Part shown: one piece after another, positions 15,728-24,044 of the stretch
Layout of the letters: each line of letters opens with the position of its first letter
Position numbering within the stretch: position 1 is the first letter of the stretch
Assembly: GCA_038532435.1 (NCBI GenBank)
Contig: JBCBAP010000044.1
Coordinates: 1-29,440 of the forward strand
From: JBCBAP01 sp038532435
GTDB taxonomy: Bacteria; Pseudomonadota; Alphaproteobacteria; Rhodobacterales; Rhodobacteraceae
Direction: 5' to 3'
DNA: 29,440 nt
Translations under genes and position numbers: made by a program
The notes under the pieces: generated by a model
What the model saw: the letters and a program-made list of their open reading frames with translations, nothing else
What the model was told of the DNA's origin: nothing
Databases searched by the model: none

Positions 15728-17440
15728 ATGCACGCTGCCCTCCCGGACCGCTGGGAGGATGCGCTGAGGGCTGCCGCCCTTCTCGCCGTTGATCCGGACG
15801 GGTTGCGGGGCATCGTGCTGCGTGCCCGGGTCGGTCCCGTGCGGGACGCCTGGTGGCGACTGTATGAGGCACTGCTGCCCGATGACCCGGCTCCCCTGCG
15901 CCTTCCCGGAGGTGTCACCGCGGGTGATCTTCGCGACGACACCGATCTTGCCGCAACGCTTGCCGCCGGACGTCAGGTCGTTCGGGAAGGCATCCTGACA
16001 CGCGCGGCCCGCCGCCGTCTGGTCGTGCCGATGGCCGAGCGGTTGGAGCGCGCGATCGCAGCCGAGCTCGGCCAGCGGCTGGACGGTGAGGCGGCCCCTG
16101 CGGTCATCGCGTGGGATGAGGCCGCCGAGGCGGGAGAGGGCTGCGCCCCCGCGCTTGCGGACCGGCTCGCCCTCTCGGTCGACCTCGACGGTCTTTCCAG
16201 ACGGGACGCGGCGGAGGATTGGGCCGTGACCCCGAAGGATATCGCTGACGCAAGGCGTCATCTGCCCAACGTCGCGGTTCCAGAACAGGTGCTTGCGGAC
16301 CTGACGGCGCTTACTCTGTCGCTGGGCGTCTCTTCCCTGCGTGCCCCACTTTTTGCCCTGCGCGCTGCGCAGGCCTCGGCCGCACTGGTGGGTGCTGAGG
16401 AGGTCGAGGCCGATGATATCGCCCTCGCGCTGCGTCTGGTTCTGTTGCCCCGCGCGACCCGGCTTCCCGCGCCGGAGGCTGAAGCGGAAACGGAAGAGGC
16501 ACCGATACCTCCCGAGGAACAGACGGCTAAGCCTTCCCGGGATCGCACCGCCACAGAGCCTGCCGAGGCGCTCAGCCCTGACGCGGTGCTCGAGGCCGCC
16601 CGCGCGATCCTGCCGCCGGATGTTCTTGCGCGCCTGTTGTCGGACCCAACCACCCGGCGCGGCGGCGCGGGAACCGGCGCGGGCGACGAACGGATCAATC
16701 TCGTCCGGGGTCGGCCCGCGGGCACGATCCGCGGTCGGCTCGACCGGTCCGCGCGGATCGACATCATCGGCACCTTGCGCGCCGCCGTTCCCTGGCAGGG
16801 CGTGCGCACGCCGGCAGGCAACCAGCGCGTCGCGATCCTGCCCCAGGATATCCGGCTCAAGAGGTTCCGCGAACCCCGCCAGAGCGCGCTCATTTTCATC
16901 GTCGATGCATCCGGTTCCGCCGCACGGGGACGTTTGGCGGAGACCAAGGGCGCGATCGAACTGATGCTCGGTGAGGCCTACGCCCGGCGGGAGGATGTGG
17001 CCCTGATCGCGTTTCGCGGGGCGGACGCGGACCTGCTGCTGCCGCCGACCCGGTCCCTGGTGCAGGCCCGCAGGCGGCTCTCCGCCCTGCCCGGGGGTGG
17101 CGGAACACCCCTTGCCGCAGGGCTGCGCAGCGGGGCCGCACTCGCGGAGCAGGTACGCCGGGGCGGCACAACACCCTATCTCGTTTTGCTCACGGATGGC
17201 CGTGGGAATGTGGGCCTCGACGGACAGCCCGGCCGGGCCGCCGCCGCGGAGGACGCCCGCCGGATGGCCCGCCTGATTGCCGGGGACGGGCTCGCGAGCC
17301 TCCTCATCGACACCGCCAACCGGCCGCAGAAGGCGGCGGAGGATCTGGCGGGTCATCTCGGCGGTCAGTACGTGGCTTTGCCGCGCGCCAATGCCGCGGA
17401 GATGTCGGCCCTCGTCCGCACCGCCCGGGACGCGGCCTGA
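15728..17440 (+). CDS. bchD: BchD: magnesium chelatase subunit D
   Basis: The protein is 570 aa from ATG 15728; an ATG at 15710, inside the end of bchI, would add 6 residues. I prefer 15728 because family proteins begin close to the DRWEDALRAAALLA helix. The N-terminal AAA-like domain lacks a working Walker A motif, as usual for BchD. A proline/acidic linker (about 250-285) follows. The C-terminal integrin-I/von Willebrand A domain has the metal site D393-A-S-G-S (FIVDASGSAARG), plus GGGGTPLAAGL and LLTDGRGN. It is the platform on which the BchI ring assembles. Its stop shares a base with the bchO start (TGATG). Confidence 0.95.
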   Translation: MHAALPDRWEDALRAAALLAVDPDGLRGIVLRARVGPVRDAWWRLYEALLPDDPAPLRLPGGVTAGDLRDDTDLAATLAAGRQVVREGILTRAARRRLVVPMAERLERAIAAELGQRLDGEAAPAVIAWDEAAEAGEGCAPALADRLALSVDLDGLSRRDAAEDWAVTPKDIADARRHLPNVAVPEQVLADLTALTLSLGVSSLRAPLFALRAAQASAALVGAEEVEADDIALALRLVLLPRATRLPAPEAEAETEEAPIPPEEQTAKPSRDRTATEPAEALSPDAVLEAARAILPPDVLARLLSDPTTRRGGAGTGAGDERINLVRGRPAGTIRGRLDRSARIDIIGTLRAAVPWQGVRTPAGNQRVAILPQDIRLKRFREPRQSALIFIVDASGSAARGRLAETKGAIELMLGEAYARREDVALIAFRGADADLLLPPTRSLVQARRRLSALPGGGGTPLAAGLRSGAALAEQVRRGGTTPYLVLLTDGRGNVGLDGQPGRAAAAEDARRMARLIAGDGLASLLIDTANRPQKAAEDLAGHLGGQYVALPRANAAEMSALVRTARDAA

Positions 17441-18324
17441 TGCCCAAGGACGGCGCCGGGCTCGACTGGGAAGAGGAGCGCGCCGCCTGGCCCATGGCTG
17501 ACCTCGCCAGGCGCGTAGAGGCTGCAGACCGGCGCTGGCACGTCGTGCAGTCCGGCGACGGACCCGACGTGCTGCTGCTCCATGGCGCGGGCGGCAGCGC
17601 CCATTCCTTCAGGGCCCTGCTCCCCCTTCTCGAAGATGTCGCGCGGGTAACCGTGCCGGACCTGCCCGGCCACGGGTTCACACCCTTGCCCGCGCCCCAC
17701 CGCATGACCCTGCCCCACATGGCGGAGGATGTGGCCCTGCTCCTTCACAGCCTCTCTGCCGCGCCAAAGGTCGTGGTGGGGCACTCCGCAGGGGGCGCGA
17801 TTGCACTCCGGCTGGCGCTCTCCGGCCTCATCACACCCGACCGTATCGTGATCATCAACGGCGCACTGACCCCGTTTCGCGGGGTTGCGGGTCTGCTCTT
17901 CCCGACGATGGCGCGGATGCTCGCGCTCAACCCGTTCGCCCCGTGGATCCTATCGCGAACCGGACAGGATCCGGCCGCGATCCGGCGCCTCATGGCCGAG
18001 ATCGGCAGTCCGCTTGATGCGACGGGCATGGCGCTCTATGCCCGGCTTGCCGCGAGCCCCGGTCATATCGCGGGGACGCTTGCGATGATGGCGCGGTGGG
18101 ATCTCGACCCGCTTCTCAGCGACCTTGCCCACCTTCAGGTGCCGGTCGATCTGGTGATCGGAGATCGGGACGGGGCGGTGCCGCCGGCGGAGACCCTGCG
18201 CATCGCACCCCGCCTGCCCCGGCACGAGATCCACCGTTTCGCAGACCATGGCCACCTCCTCCACGAGGAAGCACCGGAGCCCGTCGCAGCGCTCATCCGG
18301 AGGGCGCTCGGCATCGGTCTGTAA
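17440..18324 (+). CDS. bchO: BchO: alpha/beta-hydrolase, Mg-chelatase-associated
   Basis: The protein is 294 aa with an alpha/beta hydrolase fold. The oxyanion-loop motif is VLLLHGAGGSAHSF, the nucleophile elbow is VVVGHSAGGAIAL with S116, and the acid and catalytic His regions are VIGDRDGAVPP and FADHGHLLHEEAP. It is the gene conventionally named bchO, which follows bchD in purple-bacterial clusters and is annotated as a putative Mg-chelatase accessory protein. Its substrate is unknown. The start overlaps the bchD stop by one base, so it is the last gene of the crtA-bchI-bchD-bchO unit. A 73-base gap separates it from the next gene. Confidence 0.92.
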   Translation: MPKDGAGLDWEEERAAWPMADLARRVEAADRRWHVVQSGDGPDVLLLHGAGGSAHSFRALLPLLEDVARVTVPDLPGHGFTPLPAPHRMTLPHMAEDVALLLHSLSAAPKVVVGHSAGGAIALRLALSGLITPDRIVIINGALTPFRGVAGLLFPTMARMLALNPFAPWILSRTGQDPAAIRRLMAEIGSPLDATGMALYARLAASPGHIAGTLAMMARWDLDPLLSDLAHLQVPVDLVIGDRDGAVPPAETLRIAPRLPRHEIHRFADHGHLLHEEAPEPVAALIRRALGIGL

Positions 18325-18397
18325 GCGCAACCAACGCCTTAACCATCCATCAACCATACCGCGCGAAGCTGCCGCCTGTCCCTTGGGAGGAGCCCGC

Positions 18398-19900
18398 ATG
18401 GTCGCCCGCGCCTACACTGTCGCATTCCTCGGCGTCGAGGCGCGCATCGTCGAGGTGCAGTGCGCCCTCTCCGCCGGGATGCCCGCCTTCACAGTCGTCG
18501 GTCTGCCGGACAAGGCGGTTTCGGAGGCGCGGGAGCGGATCCGCGCCGCCCTCACCGCCATGGGGCTCGCCATGCCCTCAAAACGGGTGACCGTGAACCT
18601 GTCGCCTGCCGACCTGCCCAAGGAGGGGTCCCACTTCGACCTGCCGATCGCGCTTGCGGTTCTCGGTGCCATGGATGCCATCCCGATGGAGGAGGTCGGA
18701 CGGTTCGTCAGCCTTGGCGAGCTTTCCCTCGATGCGTCCCTAGTGCCCGTGATCGGGGCTCTGCCCGCGGCGCTGGCGGCGGCGGAGGCTGGCCATGGTC
18801 TCATCTGCCCAGCAACCTGCGGGGCGGAAGCCGCGTGGGTCGGTGCGACCCAGGTCCTCGCAGCGGGCTCGCTGCTGGAGGTTGTGAACCACTTCAACGG
18901 CCGCATGACCATCGCCCCCGCGGTCCCCGGACTGGTCAAGGATCAGCGCAGCTGCCCCGATCTGCGGGACGTGCGTGGGCAGGAACGGGCGAAGCGGGCG
19001 CTGGAGGTCGCTGCGGCGGGACGACACCACATGCTGATGGTTGGTGCACCCGGGTCCGGCAAGTCCATGCTGGCGAAGCGGTTGCCCGGCATCCTGCCCG
19101 ATCTGGGCCCCGAGGAGGCGCTCGAGACCTCGATGATCCACTCCCTCGCGGGCCTGATCGAGGAGGGGGGCATCAGCCGTGCGCGCCCGTTTCAGGAACC
19201 CCACCACACCGCCTCCATGGCCGCGATCGTGGGCGGCGGGCGGCGGGCCGGACCAGGGGAGGTGAGCCTCGCCCACAATGGCGTGCTCTTCATGGACGAG
19301 TTTCCGGAATTTCCACGCGGCGTGCTCGAAACCCTGCGCCAGCCCGTGGAAACAGGGGATGTCGTCGTCTCCCGCGCCAACGCCCACGTCCGCTATCCCT
19401 GCAAGTTCATGCTGGTCGCCGCGGCAAACCCGTGCAAGTGCGGCTTTCTGGCCGATCCCGCCCGCGCCTGCGCCCGGGTGCCCGGCTGCGGGCAGGACTA
19501 TCTGGGCCGGATCTCCGGCCCGCTGATGGACCGGTTCGACATCCGCATCGAGGTTCCGCCCGTCGCGGTCGAGGACCTCTCGCTTCCCCCGGCGGAGGAA
19601 GGCACGGCCGAGGTCGCCGCCCGCGTCGCCGCCGCCCGCGCCGTGCAGGCGGAGCGCTTCGCGGACATACCGGGGGCCAGCACCAATTCGGATGTGGAAG
19701 GCGACGCTCTCGACAGCGTCGCGGAGGCAACCCGGGACGCGCGGGAACTGCTCACCCGCGCCGCCAGCCGCTACCAGCTCACCGCCCGCGGCTATCACCG
19801 CATCCTGCGGGTCGCGCGCACCATCGCCGACCTCGCCGCAAGCCCCCGCATCGAACGCACCCACGCAGCGGAGGCGGTCGGCTACCGCCTGAGTTTCTAG
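18398..19900 (+). CDS. comM: ComM/YifB-family AAA+ ATPase (Mg-chelatase-like)
   Basis: The protein is 500 aa from ATG 18398, which has a strong GGGAGGAG site. A longer frame upstream overlaps bchO and is unlikely. The N-terminal Lon-protease-S5-like domain (about 1-150) has VVGLPDKAVSEARERIRAAL and VNLSPADLPKEGSHFDLPIA. The AAA+ module has Walker A GAPGSGKS (216-223) and Walker B VLFMDEFPEF, and a C-terminal Mg-chelatase-like helical domain follows. In naturally transformable bacteria ComM is a hexameric helicase aiding branch migration during DNA integration. It is broadly conserved and only distantly related to BchI, so its place after bchO need not imply a photosynthetic role. Confidence 0.93.
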   Translation: MVARAYTVAFLGVEARIVEVQCALSAGMPAFTVVGLPDKAVSEARERIRAALTAMGLAMPSKRVTVNLSPADLPKEGSHFDLPIALAVLGAMDAIPMEEVGRFVSLGELSLDASLVPVIGALPAALAAAEAGHGLICPATCGAEAAWVGATQVLAAGSLLEVVNHFNGRMTIAPAVPGLVKDQRSCPDLRDVRGQERAKRALEVAAAGRHHMLMVGAPGSGKSMLAKRLPGILPDLGPEEALETSMIHSLAGLIEEGGISRARPFQEPHHTASMAAIVGGGRRAGPGEVSLAHNGVLFMDEFPEFPRGVLETLRQPVETGDVVVSRANAHVRYPCKFMLVAAANPCKCGFLADPARACARVPGCGQDYLGRISGPLMDRFDIRIEVPPVAVEDLSLPPAEEGTAEVAARVAAARAVQAERFADIPGASTNSDVEGDALDSVAEATRDARELLTRAASRYQLTARGYHRILRVARTIADLAASPRIERTHAAEAVGYRLSF

Positions 19901-19942
19901 CCGGTGGATTACCTAATAGACCGCCGACCCGACCGGCTTTTT
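19899..19942 (+). terminator. possible intrinsic terminator after comM
   Basis: A 7-bp inverted repeat AGCCGGT (19899-19905) / ACCGGCT (19932-19938) is followed by TTTTTCTTT (19938-19946). The loop is long (26 bases) and the stem includes the last bases of the stop codon, so it is moderately convincing. Confidence 0.5.
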
Positions 19943-19946
19943 CTTT

Positions 19947-20418
19947 ACCGAGACAGCACGTCATCCGACACGCGCGCCCTCATCCTCGCGAGCATGGAAC
20001 GCACGGTCGCGCATGATCAAAGCGACCTTGCCGCAGCGACCAGATCCACCAGATCCCTGCTGCCAACCCCAACGATGATAGCTGCTGTTGGAACCACAGC
20101 AGTAGTGAGAAGCTGCATGTCAAACGTGCGACCAAAGCCACCGGGAAAAGAACGAAAGCCGCTCCAAATGGCGAAGACCCGCTAGCCATAAGTGACCCGG
20201 TCCGTGGTCGACCGCTGACATAACAAGCACCCAATGATCTCGCAGGCGCCGCTACCAGCACACCGCTCCGCAACGAAGACACACCCAAGGCTCTCATCAG
20301 TTGCCCGCGATGATGCCCCGGCGGTCCATCGGCCCGAAGCACCAATCGCACGCAGTGCCAGAAGGCGTGCGCGCCGCAGGCGTGCTCCGCGCGACAGCGG
20401 CTCCCCGGGCGAGGGGGG
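19947..20418. other. 472-base non-coding region between comM and priA
   Basis: It is convergent on both sides. Base composition is visibly less GC-rich than the neighbouring genes, and the short open frames present have no family features. A small perfect hairpin (CTGCTGT at 20082-20088, ACAGCAG at 20096-20102) is the only structure noted. No tRNA, IS end or known RNA was recognised. Confidence 0.6.
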
Positions 20419-22620
20419 TCAGAAGAAGGTCTGGGGGTCAATGTCGATCGTGATGCGGTACTGGGCGGGCAGTTTCACTGCGTCGCGCCAATCCTTGAGA
20501 GCGCCCTGCAACACTGCCCCTTTCGGTGCCTTGATCAGCAGCCGGACGCGGCTGCGGCCGCGGATCCTGGCGATCGGCGCCGGGGCAGGGCCGAGCACCT
20601 GCGCGCCCAGCGCCGTGAAGCGCCCGGCATCCCGGGCAAGCGCCCGGGCGATGTCGAAAGTGCGTGCCTCCTCCGGTCCGCTGACCACGACGCCCACCAT
20701 CCGCCCATAGGGCGGGCTTCCCGCGGCCTGCCGCTCCCGCGCCTCGGCGGCCCAGAAATCCTCGTCCGCGCTCCCGAGGATGGCCTGGATGACCGGGTGA
20801 TCGGGTTGGGCGGTCTGAATGAGCGCGACCCCGGGGCGATCCGCCCGTCCGGCCCGCCCGGCCACCTGCCGCACGAGCTGAAACGTGCGCTCCGCCGCCC
20901 TCAGATCGCTGCCGTGAAGACCCAGATCGGCGTCGATCACCCCGACCAGCGTGAGCAGCGGAAAATTATGCCCCTTCGCCACCATCTGCGTGCCGATCAC
21001 GATGTCCGCGCCTCCCGCCGCGATCTCCTCGATCCGGGCCTTCAAAGCGCGGGCACTGTCCGCGAGATCCGACGACAGGACCGCCACGTGGGCCTCAGGG
21101 AAGCGGAGAGCCGCCTCCTCGGCTAAGCGCTCGACCCCGGGCCCCACCACGCCGAGCCGGTCCTCCCGCCCGCAACTCGGGCAGGCCTTGGGCAGCGGTT
21201 TCGTCTCCCCGCACTGATGGCACATCAGCCGGGCGATGAACCGGTGCTCGACCATCCGCGCATCGCAATGATCGCAGCCGATCTGCGTCCCGCAGGCACG
21301 GCACATGGTGACAGGCGCATAGCCGCGACGGTTTAGGAACAGAAGGCTCTGCTCCCCGGCTTCGAGCCGGGCGGAGATCTCGGAGGCGAGGCTCTCGGTG
21401 ATCCATCGGTCCCGCGGCAGTTCTTCGGCACGCAGGTCGATCGTCGCCATCTGCGGCAGCACCGCATCGCCGAAGCGCTCGGTGAGATCGATGCGCGCAT
21501 ACTTGCCCGCATCCGCGTTGGCCCAGCTTTCAAGGGACGGCGTGGCGGAGGCGAGGATCACCTGCGCCCCGCAGCCGTGCGCGCGCAGCACCGCCATATC
21601 CCGTGCGTGGTAGATCGCGCCCTCCTCCTGCTTGTAGGACCCGTCATGTTCCTCATCCACGACGATGAGACCGAGCCGCGCGAAGGGCAGGAAGAGGGCG
21701 GAGCGGGCCCCGACGAAAAGCTGCCCCTCCCCTGTCGCCGCAGCCTTCCACGCCCGGCGTCGCTTGGCCATCGTCACGCCCGAATGCCACTCGATGGGCT
21801 CGGCGCCGAAGCGCGCCTCGACCCGGGCCATGAACTCCGCCGTCAGCGCGATCTCGGGCAGAAGCACGAGGGCCTGCCGCCCGGTGGCGAGGCAGGCTGC
21901 GACCGCCTCGAGATAGACCTCCGTCTTTCCCGACCCGGTGACCCCCTTGAGCAGGGTCGTCCCATAGGCCGCGGACCGTACCGCCTCCCGCAGCATGATC
22001 GCCGCTGCGTGCTGCCCTTCGGAAAGCGGCCTTCCCGGGATGTCAGGATCGAGACGGGGGAACGGTCCGTCCCGCGGTGCCGCCTCGATCTGAAGCACGC
22101 CCTGGTCCTGCAGACCCTTGAGGACCGACCCGCTGACCCCGGCAAACTCCGCAAGCTCCCCCGGGGCGAAAGCCATGCCGCCATGCTCCTCGAGGAAGGC
22201 GATCACGCGCTGCCGGGCGTCGGTCACCCGGTCGGGCCGGTGCTGGGTGAGCCGCAGCACCTTGCGGCTGCCCGGCGGGTCCATGATCCCCGGCGCCCGG
22301 GTCGCGAGCCGGATCATCATAGACATGGGCGTGAGCGTATAGTCCGCCGCCTTCGCCAGAAATCCACGCATGGCGGATCCCATCGGCGGCACGTCGATGA
22401 CCCCGAGGATCCGCCGGATCTTCGCCGGATCCCAGCCGCCGTCCCCGGGCCCCCAGACCACACCCAGCACTTTACGCGGGCCGAGCGGCACCGCGACATA
22501 GGCGCCAAGGCGCACACCGCCTTCCGGCGCCTTGTAGTCCAGCGTCTTGTCGAGGGGCTCGACAGTCCATACCGCAACCAGACTGTCGGCGGGGTAGAAA
22601 TCCGGGGGTTCTAGCGCCAT
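20419..22620 (-). CDS. priA: PriA: primosomal replication-restart helicase
   Basis: The protein is 733 aa, a full-length PriA. The N-terminal 3'-DNA-binding domain starts VAVWTVEPLDKTLDYKAP. The helicase core has Walker A KGVTGSGKTEVY (226-233 for GVTGSGKT) and a DEEH box in IVVDEEHDGSYKQ. A zinc-binding insertion follows (CRACG, CDHCD, CHQCG, CPSCG; eight cysteines). Later helicase motifs are IGTQMVAKGHNFPLLTLVGV and QVAGRAGRADRPG. PriA recognises stalled forks and D-loops and reloads the replicative helicase. It is divergent from the transaldolase-like gene; 69 bases with a small inverted repeat lie between them. Confidence 0.97.
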   Translation of the reverse strand: MALEPPDFYPADSLVAVWTVEPLDKTLDYKAPEGGVRLGAYVAVPLGPRKVLGVVWGPGDGGWDPAKIRRILGVIDVPPMGSAMRGFLAKAADYTLTPMSMMIRLATRAPGIMDPPGSRKVLRLTQHRPDRVTDARQRVIAFLEEHGGMAFAPGELAEFAGVSGSVLKGLQDQGVLQIEAAPRDGPFPRLDPDIPGRPLSEGQHAAAIMLREAVRSAAYGTTLLKGVTGSGKTEVYLEAVAACLATGRQALVLLPEIALTAEFMARVEARFGAEPIEWHSGVTMAKRRRAWKAAATGEGQLFVGARSALFLPFARLGLIVVDEEHDGSYKQEEGAIYHARDMAVLRAHGCGAQVILASATPSLESWANADAGKYARIDLTERFGDAVLPQMATIDLRAEELPRDRWITESLASEISARLEAGEQSLLFLNRRGYAPVTMCRACGTQIGCDHCDARMVEHRFIARLMCHQCGETKPLPKACPSCGREDRLGVVGPGVERLAEEAALRFPEAHVAVLSSDLADSARALKARIEEIAAGGADIVIGTQMVAKGHNFPLLTLVGVIDADLGLHGSDLRAAERTFQLVRQVAGRAGRADRPGVALIQTAQPDHPVIQAILGSADEDFWAAEARERQAAGSPPYGRMVGVVVSGPEEARTFDIARALARDAGRFTALGAQVLGPAPAPIARIRGRSRVRLLIKAPKGAVLQGALKDWRDAVKLPAQYRITIDIDPQTFF

Positions 22621-22631
22621 TGGGGTGTTCC

Positions 22632-22651
22632 ACCCGGGGTCCCAACCGGGT
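22632..22651. promoter_or_regulatory. inverted repeat in priA-fsa divergent region
   Basis: ACCCGG and CCGGGT are separated by 8 bases in the short divergent intergenic region. It could be an operator or a chance GC-rich palindrome. No known consensus was recognised. Confidence 0.3.
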
Positions 22652-22689
22652 ATCGTCCGCGCAAATCACCCGGAGCGAGGACCCCTCCC

Positions 22690-23343
22690 ATGAAATTCTT
22701 CGTCGACACCGCCGAGATCGATGCAATCGCCGAACTCAACGAGCTGGGTTTCGTCGACGGGGTGACGACGAATCCATCGCTGATCATGAAATCCGGCCGC
22801 AACATTCTGGAGGTGACCAAGGAAATCTGCGACCTGGTTGCAGGTCCGGTGAGCGCTGAGGTGACGGCGACGAAGGCAGACGAGATGATCGCGGAGGGCC
22901 GCAAGCTCGCCGAGATCGCGGAAAACATCACCGTCAAGGTGCCGCTGACCTGGGACGGGCTGAAGGCCTGTCGGACCCTGTCGATGGAAGGCAAGATGGT
23001 CAACGTGACCCTCTGCTTCTCCCCCAACCAGGCACTCCTCGCCGCAAAGGCGGGTGCGACGTTCATCAGCCCCTTCATCGGGCGGCTCGATGACATCAAC
23101 CTGGATGGGATGGACCTGATCGCGGACATTCGCACCATCTATGATAATTACGGCTTCGACACGGAAATTCTCGCGGCCTCTATTCGCACGGTCAACCACG
23201 TGACCGAAAGCGCAAAGATCGGGGCGGACGTGATCACGGCACCGCCGGAAGTGCTCAAGAAGCTGGCGACCCATCCGCTGACGGACAAGGGCCTCGCAGC
23301 CTTCCTCGCGGATTGGGAGAAGGCCGGGCAGAAGATCCTCTGA
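22690..23343 (+). CDS. fsa: transaldolase / fructose-6-phosphate aldolase family protein
   Basis: The protein is 217 aa, the length of the small transaldolase subfamily (TalC/FSA type). MKFFVDTAEIDAI and VDGVTTNPSLI are family signatures. The Schiff-base lysine is K83 in TVKVPLTWDG. ISPFIGRLDD and AASIRTVNHV form the phosphate and active-site walls. It either transfers dihydroxyacetone units in the pentose-phosphate pathway or cleaves fructose 6-phosphate. Most alphaproteobacterial members are annotated as transaldolase, and sequence alone does not decide. A GGAGCGAGGA site precedes ATG 22690. Its stop shares a base with the start of the DUF484 gene. Confidence 0.93.
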   Translation: MKFFVDTAEIDAIAELNELGFVDGVTTNPSLIMKSGRNILEVTKEICDLVAGPVSAEVTATKADEMIAEGRKLAEIAENITVKVPLTWDGLKACRTLSMEGKMVNVTLCFSPNQALLAAKAGATFISPFIGRLDDINLDGMDLIADIRTIYDNYGFDTEILAASIRTVNHVTESAKIGADVITAPPEVLKKLATHPLTDKGLAAFLADWEKAGQKIL

Positions 23344-24044
23344 TGAGCGGCGCTACGACGATCAATCACGTGGCGATCCGCAGCCAGATCCTCGCAAACC
23401 CGGATCTGGTGCTCGACGATCAGGCGGTGATGCAGGCGCTCCTTTCCGCGGACGGGCTTGCCGCGTCGGGCAAGGTAATCGATCTGCGTCAGGTGCTTGT
23501 TGAACGGCTCGAGGATCGTCTCGGCGCGCTCGAGGACACCCACCGCACAGTGATCGCCGCGGCCTACGAGAACATCGCTGGCACCCGCCAGGTGCACCGC
23601 GCGATCCTCACCCTGCTGGAACCGCTGAGCTTCGGCGCGTTTCTCAAGGCATTGGACGGGGAGATTGTGGAGACGCTGGCGGTGGACCAGGTCCGCTTCG
23701 CGCTCGAACTCGGGTCCCGCCAGACCAGCCTTGCCAATTTCCCGGCGGTCACCTCCCTGAATGCGGGCGACGTGGCGGAGTATCTCGGCACGAAGCCGGA
23801 CCGCGATGCGGCCCGCGCCACGTTGCGCCCGGTGGATCCGGCGCAGGACGCGATCTTCGGCTCGGCGACGGTCGAGCTTCGCTCGGAGGCTCTCATGACC
23901 CTCAATCTTGGCCCGAAGCGGCGCAAGGCGCTGCTCGCCTTCGGCTCTCGCGACGGGGAGCGGTTCGGTCCGGATCAGGCGACCGACCTGCTCGAGTTCT
24001 TTGCCGGAGTGTTCGAACGGGCGGTCCGCAGGTTTCTGGGGTGA
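23343..24044 (+). CDS. DUF484 family protein
   Basis: The protein is 233 aa from ATG 23343, overlapping the preceding TGA by one base. The N-terminal helical part has VAIRSQILANPDLVLDDQAV, and a heptad-like helix follows. The C-terminal GAF-like half contains FGSATVELRSEALMTLNLG and LLAFGSRDGERFGPDQATDL. DUF484 proteins are found just upstream of xerC in many proteobacteria. Their role is not established; the GAF-like fold suggests ligand sensing, which is inference. Its TGA overlaps the GTG start of xerC by 4 bases, so the pair is coupled here too. Confidence 0.88.
   Translation: MSGATTINHVAIRSQILANPDLVLDDQAVMQALLSADGLAASGKVIDLRQVLVERLEDRLGALEDTHRTVIAAAYENIAGTRQVHRAILTLLEPLSFGAFLKALDGEIVETLAVDQVRFALELGSRQTSLANFPAVTSLNAGDVAEYLGTKPDRDAARATLRPVDPAQDAIFGSATVELRSEALMTLNLGPKRRKALLAFGSRDGERFGPDQATDLLEFFAGVFERAVRRFLG

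Noticed and set aside
15695..17356. 553-aa minus-strand frame opposite bchD
   Set aside because: It is long only because high GC suppresses stops. bchD on the plus strand has a complete vWA metal site.
19904..20185. 93-aa frame after comM
   Set aside because: It starts inside the probable terminator, has no ribosome-binding site and no recognisable features.
21577..22614. 345-aa plus-strand frame opposite priA
   Set aside because: It is a shadow of priA, with no ribosome-binding site or domain.
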